A DNA stretch of 64,000 bases, taken from NCBI RefSeq assembly GCF_018918075.1, contig NZ_JAHLPW010000003.1:124001-188000 (forward strand). Direction: 5' to 3'. Shown in pieces: positions 43,772 through 51,409 of this stretch. A model generated the notes under the pieces. It saw only the letters and a list, made by a program, of their open reading frames with translations. It did not search any database and was not told the origin of the DNA. Source of the DNA: Virgibacillus sp. MSJ-26 (GTDB lineage Bacteria; Bacillota; Bacilli; Bacillales; Amphibacillaceae). The stretch's first letter is position 1; every line of letters starts with the position of its first letter. The position numbers were made by a program, and so were the translations under genes.

Positions 43772-44459
43772 AATCTTCATCCTTTCTAGAAATTAATTGA
43801 TCGACCACCCCATCTTTAAAAAGAATAATCCGATTAGCAAATCCAGCTGCAAAAATATCATGTGTCACCATTATAATTGTTTGATTACTTTCTCGATTGA
43901 ACTTTGACATGAGGCCTAGAATTTCTTCAGCTTTATTTCTATCTAAATTTCCAGTTGGCTCATCAGCCAATAAAACAGTAGGATGGTTGACCAATGCCCT
44001 AGCTATAGCTACCCGTTGTTGTTGACCACCACTAAGTAAACTGGCTCGTTTTCTGCCAAGTTCTTTTAATCCGACAGAATTCATTAATTCATAAATTTCT
44101 TTATTTTTTTCCCTGGTTAAACTCCCATCTGCATGAATAGGAAAAGCTATATTTTCTTCCACTGTTAATGTGGGGAGAAGCTGATAATTTTGAAAAATAA
44201 AGCCTATATATTTTCTTCGGAATATCGTTCTTTCTTTCTCCGACATAGTATTTAAGTTATTCTGATTTATTAAATTTTCTCCTTCAGTAGGTATATCAAG
44301 GCCACCCAAAAGTTGAAGTAATGTGCTTTTCCCGGAACCACTTGGCCCCATTACAGCTACAAATTCTCCTTCCTCAACGTTTAAATCAATACCTTTAAGC
44401 ACTTGAGTTCTTTCTTGTCCTTGAATGAATTCTTTTTTTAAATTCCTAACTTTAATCAT
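43740..44459 (-). CDS. ABC transporter ATP-binding protein (LolD/MacB type)
   Basis: 239 residues. Walker A G-P-S-G-S-G-K-S-T, signature L-L-S-G-G-Q-Q-Q-R-V-A-I-A-R-A-L, Walker B V-L-L-A-D-E-P-T-G-N-L-D and the switch histidine in M-V-T-H-D-I are intact. It partners the FtsX-type permease downstream; such pairs usually export or shed antimicrobial peptides or lipids. First gene of the PadR-controlled operon. Confidence 0.94.
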   Translation of the reverse strand: MIKVRNLKKEFIQGQERTQVLKGIDLNVEEGEFVAVMGPSGSGKSTLLQLLGGLDIPTEGENLINQNNLNTMSEKERTIFRRKYIGFIFQNYQLLPTLTVEENIAFPIHADGSLTREKNKEIYELMNSVGLKELGRKRASLLSGGQQQRVAIARALVNHPTVLLADEPTGNLDRNKAEEILGLMSKFNRESNQTIIMVTHDIFAAGFANRIILFKDGVVDQLISRKDEDYAKYVANFMA

Positions 44460-44492
44460 GGTTTAATTCCTCCCATCTTCGTTATGAATATT

Positions 44493-44507
44493 ATATACTA
44501 AGTATAT
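44493..44507 (-). promoter_or_regulatory. candidate PadR operator at the ABC operon promoter
   Basis: Perfect palindrome ATATACTAAGTATAT, 34 bp upstream of the ATPase start. The motif ATATACTAAGTA recurs at 44579-44590. Confidence 0.65.
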
Positions 44508-44558
44508 ATTTTATCAAACCTATCACTTCAATTATTTACTAATAATTTATATAATAAC

Positions 44559-44613
44559 AAAACCATCTGCTAAATAATATATACTAAGTACATATAAATT
44601 AGCAGATGGTTTT
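44559..44613 (-). terminator. hairpin with PadR-operator-like loop, ahpD-side terminator
   Basis: Perfect 15-bp arms AAAACCATCTGCTAA / TTAGCAGATGGTTTT enclose a 25-base loop containing ATATACTAAGTACATAT, a near copy of the PadR operator. On the minus strand it lies 93 bp after the AhpD-like stop and ends in TTTTG. Confidence 0.65.
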
Positions 44614-44705
44614 GTGTAAGTTTTAAATCTACAGAGACATTCTTAAAGAATTAGCTTTTATTAAAAAAGTGGCCTGTATCTTTCTAAAATTTTGCTTTTA
44701 TAAAG

Positions 44706-45158
44706 TCACTCATCCTCATTAGCCGTAGCAAAATTCCCCATAGAAATTGCCAATCGATTCCAAGTATTGATTTGATTAATAATCACGATGAGATCAACAT
44801 AGTCTTTTTCGTCAAAAAAGTTGCGTACATTTTTGTACAGGTCTTCGGGTACACCTTTTACTGAGATATCTGTCACATGTTCGGTCAATGCCAAGGCTGC
44901 TTTTTCTTTTTCTGAATAAAAATTGCATTCCCTAAATGCATTCAAACAATAAATACGCTGCTCTGTTTCACCCATTTTTCGTGCGTCTGATGTATGCATG
45001 TTCAAGCAATGCGCACAACCGTTAATTTGAGATGCGCGGATTTTCATTAGTTCACGAAGCTTTCGGTCGATATTCGACTGTTTTGTATACTTTTCTAAAG
45101 ACTTCATCAATTCAATGACTTCGGGTGCTGTATTATAGTAATCAATCCGTTTTTCCAC
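44706..45158 (-). CDS. AhpD/carboxymuconolactone decarboxylase-like protein
   Basis: 150 residues, all helical. The CMD-fold redox motif is C-A-H-C-L-N-M-H-T-S-D-A-R-K-M-G, with A-L-A-L-T-E-H-V-T-D further on. AhpD-like proteins are thiol peroxidase or reductase-type proteins of the alkylhydroperoxidase fold; E-x-x-x-C-x-x-C-x-x-x-H residues are kept. The physiological partner is unknown. The ATG follows AGGGAGG. Monocistronic. Confidence 0.9.
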   Translation of the reverse strand: MEKRIDYYNTAPEVIELMKSLEKYTKQSNIDRKLRELMKIRASQINGCAHCLNMHTSDARKMGETEQRIYCLNAFRECNFYSEKEKAALALTEHVTDISVKGVPEDLYKNVRNFFDEKDYVDLIVIINQINTWNRLAISMGNFATANEDE

Positions 45159-45303
45159 AAAATAACCTCCCTTTAATTTTTAAACATATTAATAAAAAAC
45201 TCCGCTTTCAGTTTTTCCCTTAGCAGCAAGGTCTAAACGGTGTTTTGGTATCTTGATGATAGCAATTTTGTAAAGTGTTAAAAGTTCTACAACGCTTCAA
45301 TAA

Positions 45304-45334
45304 AAAGAGGTGAGCCTATCAGGTTCACCTCTTT
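45304..45334. terminator. bidirectional-type terminator behind ykuS
   Basis: AAAGAGGTGAGCCT / AGGTTCACCTCTTT hairpin. The minus-strand side reads into TTTTTATTG, about 60 bp beyond the YkuS-like stop. Confidence 0.85.
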
Positions 45335-45391
45335 GGATTCTATGCTATTCAATTATCCATTTTCAACCCGTTGTGGATATTCTTATTAAAA

Positions 45392-45634
45392 TTACTGGAC
45401 TCTTTCACTCACCATGTCGCACACTTCTTCAGCCGAAACCCCTTGCGCATTAATGACCGAGTTTTCAGTAACCACATCGGCAATGCCCATAACATCTTTA
45501 TCCTGACCTGAAATAACAGCCATATCGCAATTCTTTGCGTCTTCCTCATTTTTCAAGTCAACTACATTGTATCCCTTTTCCATAAGTGCATCTTTCACAT
45601 TCGATAACGATTGTTCAACTCCTATACGAGCCAT
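45392..45634 (-). CDS. ykuS: UPF0180 (YkuS-like) protein
   Basis: 80 residues. M-A-R-I-G-V-E-Q-S-L-S-N-V-K-D-A-L-M-E-K-G-Y-x-V-V-D-L followed by C-D-M-A-V-I-S-G-Q-D-K-D-V-M-G-I-A-D matches B. subtilis YkuS throughout. Function unknown. The start is the ATG at 45634 with TAAGGAGG; the frame runs open upstream to 45709 without support. Confidence 0.9.
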   Translation of the reverse strand: MARIGVEQSLSNVKDALMEKGYNVVDLKNEEDAKNCDMAVISGQDKDVMGIADVVTENSVINAQGVSAEEVCDMVSERVQ

Positions 45635-45765
45635 GTCTTTTTCCTCCTTAAGTAGTAACTCATCGCTATTAAGTTTTCCAAAAGAGGGAAAAATATACGT
45701 GTTAGACACCGAATCAATTCAGAGTTAGTTCATGACTAGGGCACTGGAATTTTGCGTGATGGATG

Positions 45766-46521
45766 CTAGAATTCATCAATCATCTGACCGAATCTTCTTC
45801 TTTCTCGGCACTTTTCACATCGGTTTGGCATGGAGAAACCTTTTTCTTTATAAAATCTTTGTTCTCCTACAGTAAAGGTAAATCTTTCACTACACTCCCA
45901 GCATTTAAGTCGCAAGTCCTGCGGTGGGGAGCCTTTGAGATATTGTTGCAGTATACTTTTTCGTTCGTCGATTGCAACTTTATCAACTGGCTCATTATTT
46001 TTCAATGCCTCAATAACCGTTTGGATCGCAGCTCGTACTTTTTTATATTCAATGTCTTTCCATGCTTCTAGAAAAGGAATGAAGCGTGGATTTCCCGTTT
46101 CTCTTACTTTGTCAAGAAACAATAAAATCATGTCTCTGTTACGATCCTTTAAGTAACCCATGTCAAGTTCAGATTGATTATCGGACAACCACTCGACCCA
46201 TTCCTGCAAAAATTCATCGGCACGCTGATCGGATTCCAGCGCCCATCCTCGATCAGTGAAAACAATAGTAGGGAGTTTCCCCTGAAAGTGAAGTTCGAGA
46301 AAATCATAGTCAATCATCCAATCGACCTTTTTAAGTATTTCTGCCATTGTTTCAGTGCTGAAAGATCCATAAGCAGGGTTGGTATCAAGGCCTAATTCAA
46401 GTACCCGTTTTTCTTTAGAACCTTTTAATATTTTGACAAGTTGCGTTCGTCCACCCATTGCAATAATTTGATCCGCCGCTCTTAAGATAGTAAGTATTTC
46501 CTTTGCAGTTAAAGGCTCCAT
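45766..46521 (-). CDS. RQC-minor-1 family DNA-binding protein with zinc ribbon
   Basis: About 251 residues. The N-terminal part (L-T-A-K-E-I-L-T-I-L-R-A-A-D-Q-I-I-A-M-G-G-R-T-Q-L-V-K-I-L-K-G-S) is a RecQ C-terminal-like winged helix of the RQC-minor-1 group. Helical repeats fill the middle, and the C-terminus is a four-cysteine zinc ribbon (L-K-C-W-E-C-S...N-R-C-E-K-C-R-E-R-R-R). The likely role is recognition of unusual DNA ends or junctions; this is inferred. Start choice is uncertain: the ATG at 46521 is one base after the upstream stop, and ATGs at 46533 and 46566 are in frame. It is translated after the small basic protein gene. Confidence 0.82.
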   Translation of the reverse strand: MEPLTAKEILTILRAADQIIAMGGRTQLVKILKGSKEKRVLELGLDTNPAYGSFSTETMAEILKKVDWMIDYDFLELHFQGKLPTIVFTDRGWALESDQRADEFLQEWVEWLSDNQSELDMGYLKDRNRDMILLFLDKVRETGNPRFIPFLEAWKDIEYKKVRAAIQTVIEALKNNEPVDKVAIDERKSILQQYLKGSPPQDLRLKCWECSERFTFTVGEQRFYKEKGFSMPNRCEKCRERRRFGQMIDEF

Positions 46522-46522
46522 A

Positions 46523-46747
46523 CTAGTTGCCATCCTCCCCAAGAACTTTTCCAAATTTATCTTCATACAAGTTGCGAACCCATACTTTTACCGGTTCCTT
46601 CCATTGCTGAGTCGGGGAAGGTATATTCTTGAGCAAACTTTTAGGCGTCATTCCAAGCTCTTTCGCCATTTGAATATCATATTGATTCAACCTGCATCTC
46701 TTCTTCGCTTCTGCCCAGTCGTTTTTGTGCTTTTTCTTTTTCCCCAT
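46523..46747 (-). CDS. small basic protein coupled to the RQC-minor protein
   Basis: 74 residues with a lysine-rich start (M-G-K-K-K-K-H-K-N-D-W), then K-K-R-C-R-L-N-Q-Y-D-I-Q-M-A-K-E-L-G-M-T-P-K-S-L-L-K-N-I-P-S-P-x-Q-Q-W-K-x-P-V-K-x-W-V. I recall closely similar hypothetical proteins in other bacilli, without function. The helix with E-L-G-M-T-P-K could be nucleic-acid binding. The ATG at 46747 follows GAGAGG; the stop is adjacent to the next start, so the pair is probably co-translated. Confidence 0.78.
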   Translation of the reverse strand: MGKKKKHKNDWAEAKKRCRLNQYDIQMAKELGMTPKSLLKNIPSPTQQWKEPVKVWVRNLYEDKFGKVLGEDGN

Positions 46748-46964
46748 GATGATTTTCCTCTCTTTTATATTTTTAATTATTAAAATATCCATCTTTCTGC
46801 TTTCGATATACATATTATATTTAATTTTAATATAGACACAGGAAGCTTTTCAATAGTCAAGTCAAGGTTATGAAATTGTTCAGGGGGTGATACATATAAA
46901 AAAACCGAAGTAGAATTCATTGTTGAAGAGTTAGAAGAATTTATTCCTTTTGATTAAGACAACA

Positions 46965-47012
46965 GGTCGCCAGGTACGCACATAATCTCGAATAAAGTCT
47001 ATACTTGGCACC
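46965..47012. repeat. degenerate GTGCCAGGTAC-type repeat
   Basis: GTCGCCAGGTACGCACATAAT...TATACTTGGCACC, a decayed copy of the palindrome family. The rest of 46748-47081 holds no gene. A 23-codon open stretch at 46884-46955 with a GTG start lacks a properly spaced ribosome-binding site. Confidence 0.65.
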
Positions 47013-47081
47013 CGTTTTTTGATTTAACTTTATCCGTGCTTCACTCAGCATGTCAACCCGACATCAATAAACGACGGAGCT

Positions 47082-47252
47082 TCAATCTTTGTCTTTGCGT
47101 TTTTGGTACTCGACAATCAGCTCGTCAAGATTCTGACTGCTTTTAAGCGTTTTGGAATTATTTAACCCCATATTAATGCCTAAATCCATCATTTCTTTTT
47201 TCATATTTTCAATTTTATTTTCCAATTCTTTAAGTAGTTGTTGATCTTTCAT
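47082..47252 (-). CDS. Spo0E-like aspartyl-phosphate phosphatase
   Basis: 56 residues, beginning M-K-D-Q-Q-L-L-K-E-L-E-N-K-I-E. A helical hairpin carries the family signature S-Q-N-L-D-E-L-I-V-E-Y (S-Q-x-L-D) near residue 39. Members dephosphorylate Spo0A-P and so delay sporulation. The ATG follows AAGGGG at seven bases. It is short but has the full family length. It stands alone between a decayed repeat and the cstA promoter region. Confidence 0.9.
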   Translation of the reverse strand: MKDQQLLKELENKIENMKKEMMDLGINMGLNNSKTLKSSQNLDELIVEYQKRKDKD

Positions 47253-47446
47253 TAGTTTACCCCTTTATAATCTATAAGAACATATGTTCCTAACTTCTAA
47301 TGTACTACATCGAAACCAATAATACAAACTTTATCTGCATTTTTAGAAAAAGTTAACAAGCGAATGGATTCGTGTTTTTGAGGCATGTTTGAAGTTGTTT
47401 CGTTAAGCTAGTGATATAATAAACGCTTATTAGCTGGGCTGCATTA

Positions 47447-47510
47447 TTCTATGGCCTTTCATTTGATTCTATGGTCCCTTCCTTCTGTTCTATAGCCCCT
47501 TCATGCGACT
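47447..47510. repeat. minisatellite, three units of about 20 bp
   Basis: Units begin TTCTATGGCC, TTCTATGGTC and TTCTATAGCC, each followed by a CTTTC/CTTCC-type tail. The same unit is present in at least seven copies at 59291-59455. Confidence 0.85.
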
Positions 47511-47557
47511 TTACATAAGTATCTAATACTGCTTACCTCATGTTTCGTAGTTAAAGA

Positions 47558-47608
47558 TTGATTTTTGTGAAGTGACTTGTATAATTATATCGGGGAAAGC
47601 GCTTTCTA
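47558..47608 (+). promoter_or_regulatory. cstA promoter with cre-like site
   Basis: TTGATT (47558) and TATAAT (47580) spaced 16 bp. The palindrome GGAAAGCGCTTTCT at 47594-47607 matches the CcpA cre pattern (G-A-A-A-x-C-G-x-T-T-T-C) and lies just downstream of the -10 box, where CcpA would block transcription. Confidence 0.7.
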
Positions 47609-47630
47609 TAAAAAGGAGGATGTTTAATAG

Positions 47631-49085
47631 ATGATTACATTTTTAGTGGCGATAGCCTTGTTGGTTATTGCATATTTCACATACGGTAAGTTTGTTGAAA
47701 AAACGTTCGGGGTAGACGAGGAAAGACAAACACCGGCTTATGCGAATCAGGACGGGGTAGATTATGTGCCGATGCATAAGCAAAAAAATGCGCTTATTCA
47801 ACTTTTAAATATAGCGGGAACGGGGCCGATTTTCGGACCGATAATGGGTGCTTTATTCGGGCCTGTCGCCTTTCTCTGGATCGTGCTTGGCTCGATTTTC
47901 GCCGGAGGGGTTCATGATTATTTAACAGGGATGATTTCGATTAGAAACAGAGGGGCACATATCCCTGAGCTTGCTGGTAAATTTTTAGGGAAAATTGCTA
48001 AGCACTTAGTAAATTTCTTTGCGCTTTTATTATTACTATTAGTTGGAACCGTTTTCGTCACAACACCTGCCTCATTATTACACGTGTTAATTGATGGAAA
48101 AGTTGCTCTTATCGTTATCGTGATGGTTATATTCACTTATTTTCTCTTATCTACCATTTTACCAATCGACAAAATCATTGGACGAATTTATCCGTTCTTT
48201 GGTGCCGTCCTTCTCATTGGTACCATCGGGGTAGGAATTGCTTTGATATTCTCGGATTACTCTATTCCTGAGTTGAACATTCAGAATATGCACCCAGAAA
48301 ATACACCGATTCTACCAATCTTGTTTTTAACAATTACTTGTGGAGCGTTATCAGGTTTCCACGCTACTCAGTCACCACTAATCGCGAGAACGACACAAAA
48401 AGAAAAAGAAGGACGTTATATTTTTTACGGCATGATGGTTGCTGAAGGTGTGATCGCTATGATCTGGGCCGCTGCTGCAATTAGCTTATTTGACGGCCAA
48501 ACATTACAAGGTTTAATTAATGAAGGTACCGCTTCTCTTGTCGTTAATGAAGTTTCCATGACGCTTCTCGGTGCTGTCGGTGGTACGATTGCTGTTCTTG
48601 GTGCAGTCGTTCTTCCCATCACATCTGGTGATACAGCGTTCCGAGCTGCACGTAATATCATCGCAGATTACTTAAACATTAATCAAATTAAACTAGCAAA
48701 GCGTCTTGCTATTGCTATTCCATTATTTGTTGTATCTTACTGGTTGACGACCATTGATTTTAATATATTATGGCGTTACTTCTCTTTTGCCAACCAAGGA
48801 ACAGCAGCACTCGCCCTGTGGATCGGCACGATGTATTTACTAGTGAAAAAGAAAAATTACTTTATCGCGCTCATCCCCGCCTTGTTCATTACAGATATGG
48901 TTATTGCTTATATCTTGTATGATAGTAATCTAGGCTTCGGGTTGTCATATAGCACGTCACACATTGGCGGGCTCATCACAACGGTATTGATTGCTGTTTT
49001 ATTCTTCTGGAAAGGCAAGAAAAATAAAATGGAAAACTTGCAAGTGGACCTTGAAGTTCAAGATTCGAAAAACGACGTTGCATAG
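47631..49085 (+). CDS. CstA family carbon-starvation transporter
   Basis: 484 residues with about 13 to 14 membrane segments. Signature blocks are Y-G-K-F-V-E-K-T-F-G-V-D, H-K-Q-K-N-A-L-I-Q-L-L-N-I-A-G-T-G-P-I-F-G-P-I, G-G-V-H-D-Y-L-T-G-M-I-S-I-R and H-A-T-Q-S-P-L-I-A-R-T. CstA proteins are linked to uptake of peptides or pyruvate during carbon limitation. This is the short form, without the long C-terminal extension. The cre-like site in its promoter agrees with catabolite repression. The ATG follows AAAAGGAGG; monocistronic with its own terminator. Confidence 0.93.
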   Translation: MITFLVAIALLVIAYFTYGKFVEKTFGVDEERQTPAYANQDGVDYVPMHKQKNALIQLLNIAGTGPIFGPIMGALFGPVAFLWIVLGSIFAGGVHDYLTGMISIRNRGAHIPELAGKFLGKIAKHLVNFFALLLLLLVGTVFVTTPASLLHVLIDGKVALIVIVMVIFTYFLLSTILPIDKIIGRIYPFFGAVLLIGTIGVGIALIFSDYSIPELNIQNMHPENTPILPILFLTITCGALSGFHATQSPLIARTTQKEKEGRYIFYGMMVAEGVIAMIWAAAAISLFDGQTLQGLINEGTASLVVNEVSMTLLGAVGGTIAVLGAVVLPITSGDTAFRAARNIIADYLNINQIKLAKRLAIAIPLFVVSYWLTTIDFNILWRYFSFANQGTAALALWIGTMYLLVKKKNYFIALIPALFITDMVIAYILYDSNLGFGLSYSTSHIGGLITTVLIAVLFFWKGKKNKMENLQVDLEVQDSKNDVA

Positions 49086-49089
49086 AAAA

Positions 49090-49126
49090 ACAGACGGGGG
49101 TGCCCTCGTCTGTTTGCTGTTTTTTA
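49090..49126 (+). terminator. cstA terminator
   Basis: CAGACGGGGG / CCCTCGTCTG hairpin followed by TTTGCTGTTTTTT, four bases after the stop codon. Confidence 0.88.
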
Positions 49127-49194
49127 ACTAAAACTACTTTTTTCATCAGCAAAGGCTATTTCCTATAGAAGCTGGGCTTGAACACTATTCAAAG

Positions 49195-49273
49195 TTGATA
49201 TCTATAAAATATATGCTATAATTACCCTAATTACTACAGGTGTAGTTTTACCCTAAATACTACAAACGTAGTA
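49195..49273 (+). promoter_or_regulatory. promoter with two BlaI-type operators
   Basis: TTGATA (49195-49200), 16-bp spacer, TATAAT (49217-49222). Immediately downstream are two dyads: ACTACAGGTGTAGT (49233-49246) and TACTACAAACGTAGTA (49258-49273). Both follow the BlaI/MecI pattern TACA-n2-TGTA, and the site upstream of blaI at 53585 has the same form. Confidence 0.88.
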
Positions 49274-49294
49274 ATTAATTCAAATGAAAGTGAC

Positions 49295-51348
49295 GTGAAT
49301 GATGTGAATCGTAGAATTACACACAAAAAAAGAAGAGCCAATTCCTCTTTTATTTTTAAATTAATCATGACATTTGTATTTGCAAGTCTCACTGGCTTGA
49401 TTATTTATAAAGTAATCATCGAAAACGATAGTAGCGAAGTAAATAAGAAAGCAGATGCTTTCATTCAAATATTAGAAAACAAAGACTATGACAACTTAGA
49501 TAAGGTGTTGGAACCACAATCATACACTTCCTTAGAATACTCCCTTGATGACGTTATAAAAAAATATCAACAAATATTTAACGGGATTCAGATAAATCAT
49601 ATACATGCTTCCAACATTAAAATTAATAAAATAAATAACCAAGAATACGACTTTACTTTCCGTTTAAGCTTTACCACCCCTTTAGGAAAGTTAGAAGGAT
49701 TGAATTATCACACAAAAATAATAAAAACAAATCATCATTTCTTATTAAAATGGGATCCCTCATTAATTCTTCCTGGCATGGAAGGTAAGGATAAAGTGTC
49801 CTTTCGAGTTTTAAAAGCGGAACGAGGCGAAATCAAGGATCGCTTAAATAACGGATTAGCAATAAATAAAGAGTTTAAGTCGTTAGGCATTGTACCAAGC
49901 GATCTAAAAGAAGGCGATGAGAAGAAGAAAATATTAGAAACTATAAGTCAGGTATTTGATATACCGATTGATGAAATAAATCAAAAGTTAAATCAAAGTT
50001 GGGTGAAAGATGATTTATTTGTTCCTATAAAAATGATCGATCCTAGTAAGGCGGAGGAAATGCCTGGAGTAACTTATCAAAACACAAAACGTCGATATTA
50101 CCCTTTAAAAGAAGCTGCAGCTCATTTAATTGGTTATACAGGAAAAGTAACTAAAGAAGATTTGGAAAAACATCCTTCTCTTGCTGAAGGAGACATCATT
50201 GGAAAATCTGGATTAGAGAAAACCCTAGATAAAGACTTACGCGGTACAAATGGTGGAGAAATAATAATTGTCGATGAACAAGGACATAAAAAACAAGTCG
50301 TACAAGAAACAAAAAAATTGATGGAAAAGATGTTCATCTAACGATTGATGCTTATATTCAGACAGAAGCATTTGAAAATTTAAATAAACAACCTGGTTCC
50401 ACCGTTGTGATGAATCCCAAAGATGGAGGATTTTATGCTCTCGCATCTTCCCCTTCTTTTGACCCTAATTTAATGACACAAGGAATATCTCAAAAGGACT
50501 ACGACGTGTATGCAAACAATCCCGATAAACCATTTATCTCCAGATTTGCAGTCCGGTATGCTCCTGGTTCTACTTTTAAAGCCCTTACAGCCAGTATTGG
50601 CTTAGATAGTAAAGTAACTTATCCGGATAAGGTAAGAAAAATTGAAGGTTTAAATTGGAAAAAGAATAAATCCTGGGGAGATTACTCGGTCACTCGTGTT
50701 TCCGATGTTGAAAATGTTGATATGAAAAAAGCGCTTATCTATTCCGATAATATTTATTTTGCGCAAGAGGCTCTTGAAATGGGAGAAGAAACGTTTAGAA
50801 AAGGTCTCGATCAGTTTATTTTTGGTGAGGAACTCGATCTCCCCATAGCCATGGAGCCAGCCCAAATTTCAAATAAACCAACATTTGATTCAGAGATTCT
50901 GTTAGCCGACACCGCCTATGGTCAGGGTGAGTTACTAATTTTACCTATTCAGCAGGTAGCCATGTATTCAATCTTTCAAAATGAAGGAGATATTGTTTAT
51001 CCAAGATTAATAAATGATGATAGCGAACCTAAAACAAAATCGGCTATCACAAGCGCAACTGCAAACGAAATGAAACACCGTCTAGAAGAGGTGGTTAACA
51101 ATCCTAATGGAACAGCGCATAGATTATCTAACCCGAAATATGAACTAGCTGCCAAAACCGGAACCGCGGAGTTAAAAAGGCGTAAAGGCGAAAAAGGAGT
51201 TGAAAATAGTTTTTTACTAGCTTTTGAAAAGAAAGAGGACAGTTTCATACTTCTTTCACTTGCAGAAGATTATTCGTCAGGCAACTCTGCAACCCAATTG
51301 AACAGTAGTTTTATTGATAATTTATACGATTATCTTCATAAGCGATAA
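49295..51348 (+). pseudogene. MecA/PbpC-like class B penicillin-binding protein, frameshifted
   Basis: Encoded in two frames. 49295-50341 gives the membrane anchor (residues 20-42), an NTF2-like MecA_N domain and the dimerisation domain. The rest, readable from about 50321 to 51348, gives the transpeptidase with S-T-F-K, S-D-N and K-T-G-T. The break is at the A7 run 50311-50317: frame one continues K-K-L-M-E-K-M-F-I-stop, whereas one more A restores K-K-I-D-G-K-D-V-H-L-T-I-D-A-Y-I-Q, the expected sequence. Repaired, the protein would be about 684 residues, the usual length. It could be a homopolymer sequencing error, a phase-variable switch or a real loss. The promoter carries BlaI-type operators. 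The GTG start is uncertain. Confidence 0.88.
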
Positions 51349-51409
51349 CAATGAAACAGAAATTGTATCGATAAAAGTCACAACAAAATTCAAATAAGTG
51401 AGGATTCCC

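Noticed and set aside
46884..46955. 23-codon frame V-I-H-I-K-K-T-E-V-E-F-I-V-E-E-L-E-E-F-I-P-F-D
   Set aside because: The only start is a GTG fused to the GGGGG run, leaving no proper ribosome-binding site spacing; too short to support as a gene.
13606..47012. GTGCCAGGTAC repeats considered as CRISPR repeats
   Set aside because: They are dispersed singly over 33 kb, palindromic over their whole length and placed after stop codons, with no regular spacers or cas genes.
49236..49273. Possible CRISPR-like or integron-type repeats from the two similar dyads
   Set aside because: Only two short dyads at a promoter, better explained as BlaI operators given the blaI-blaR1 genes and a third copy at 53585.
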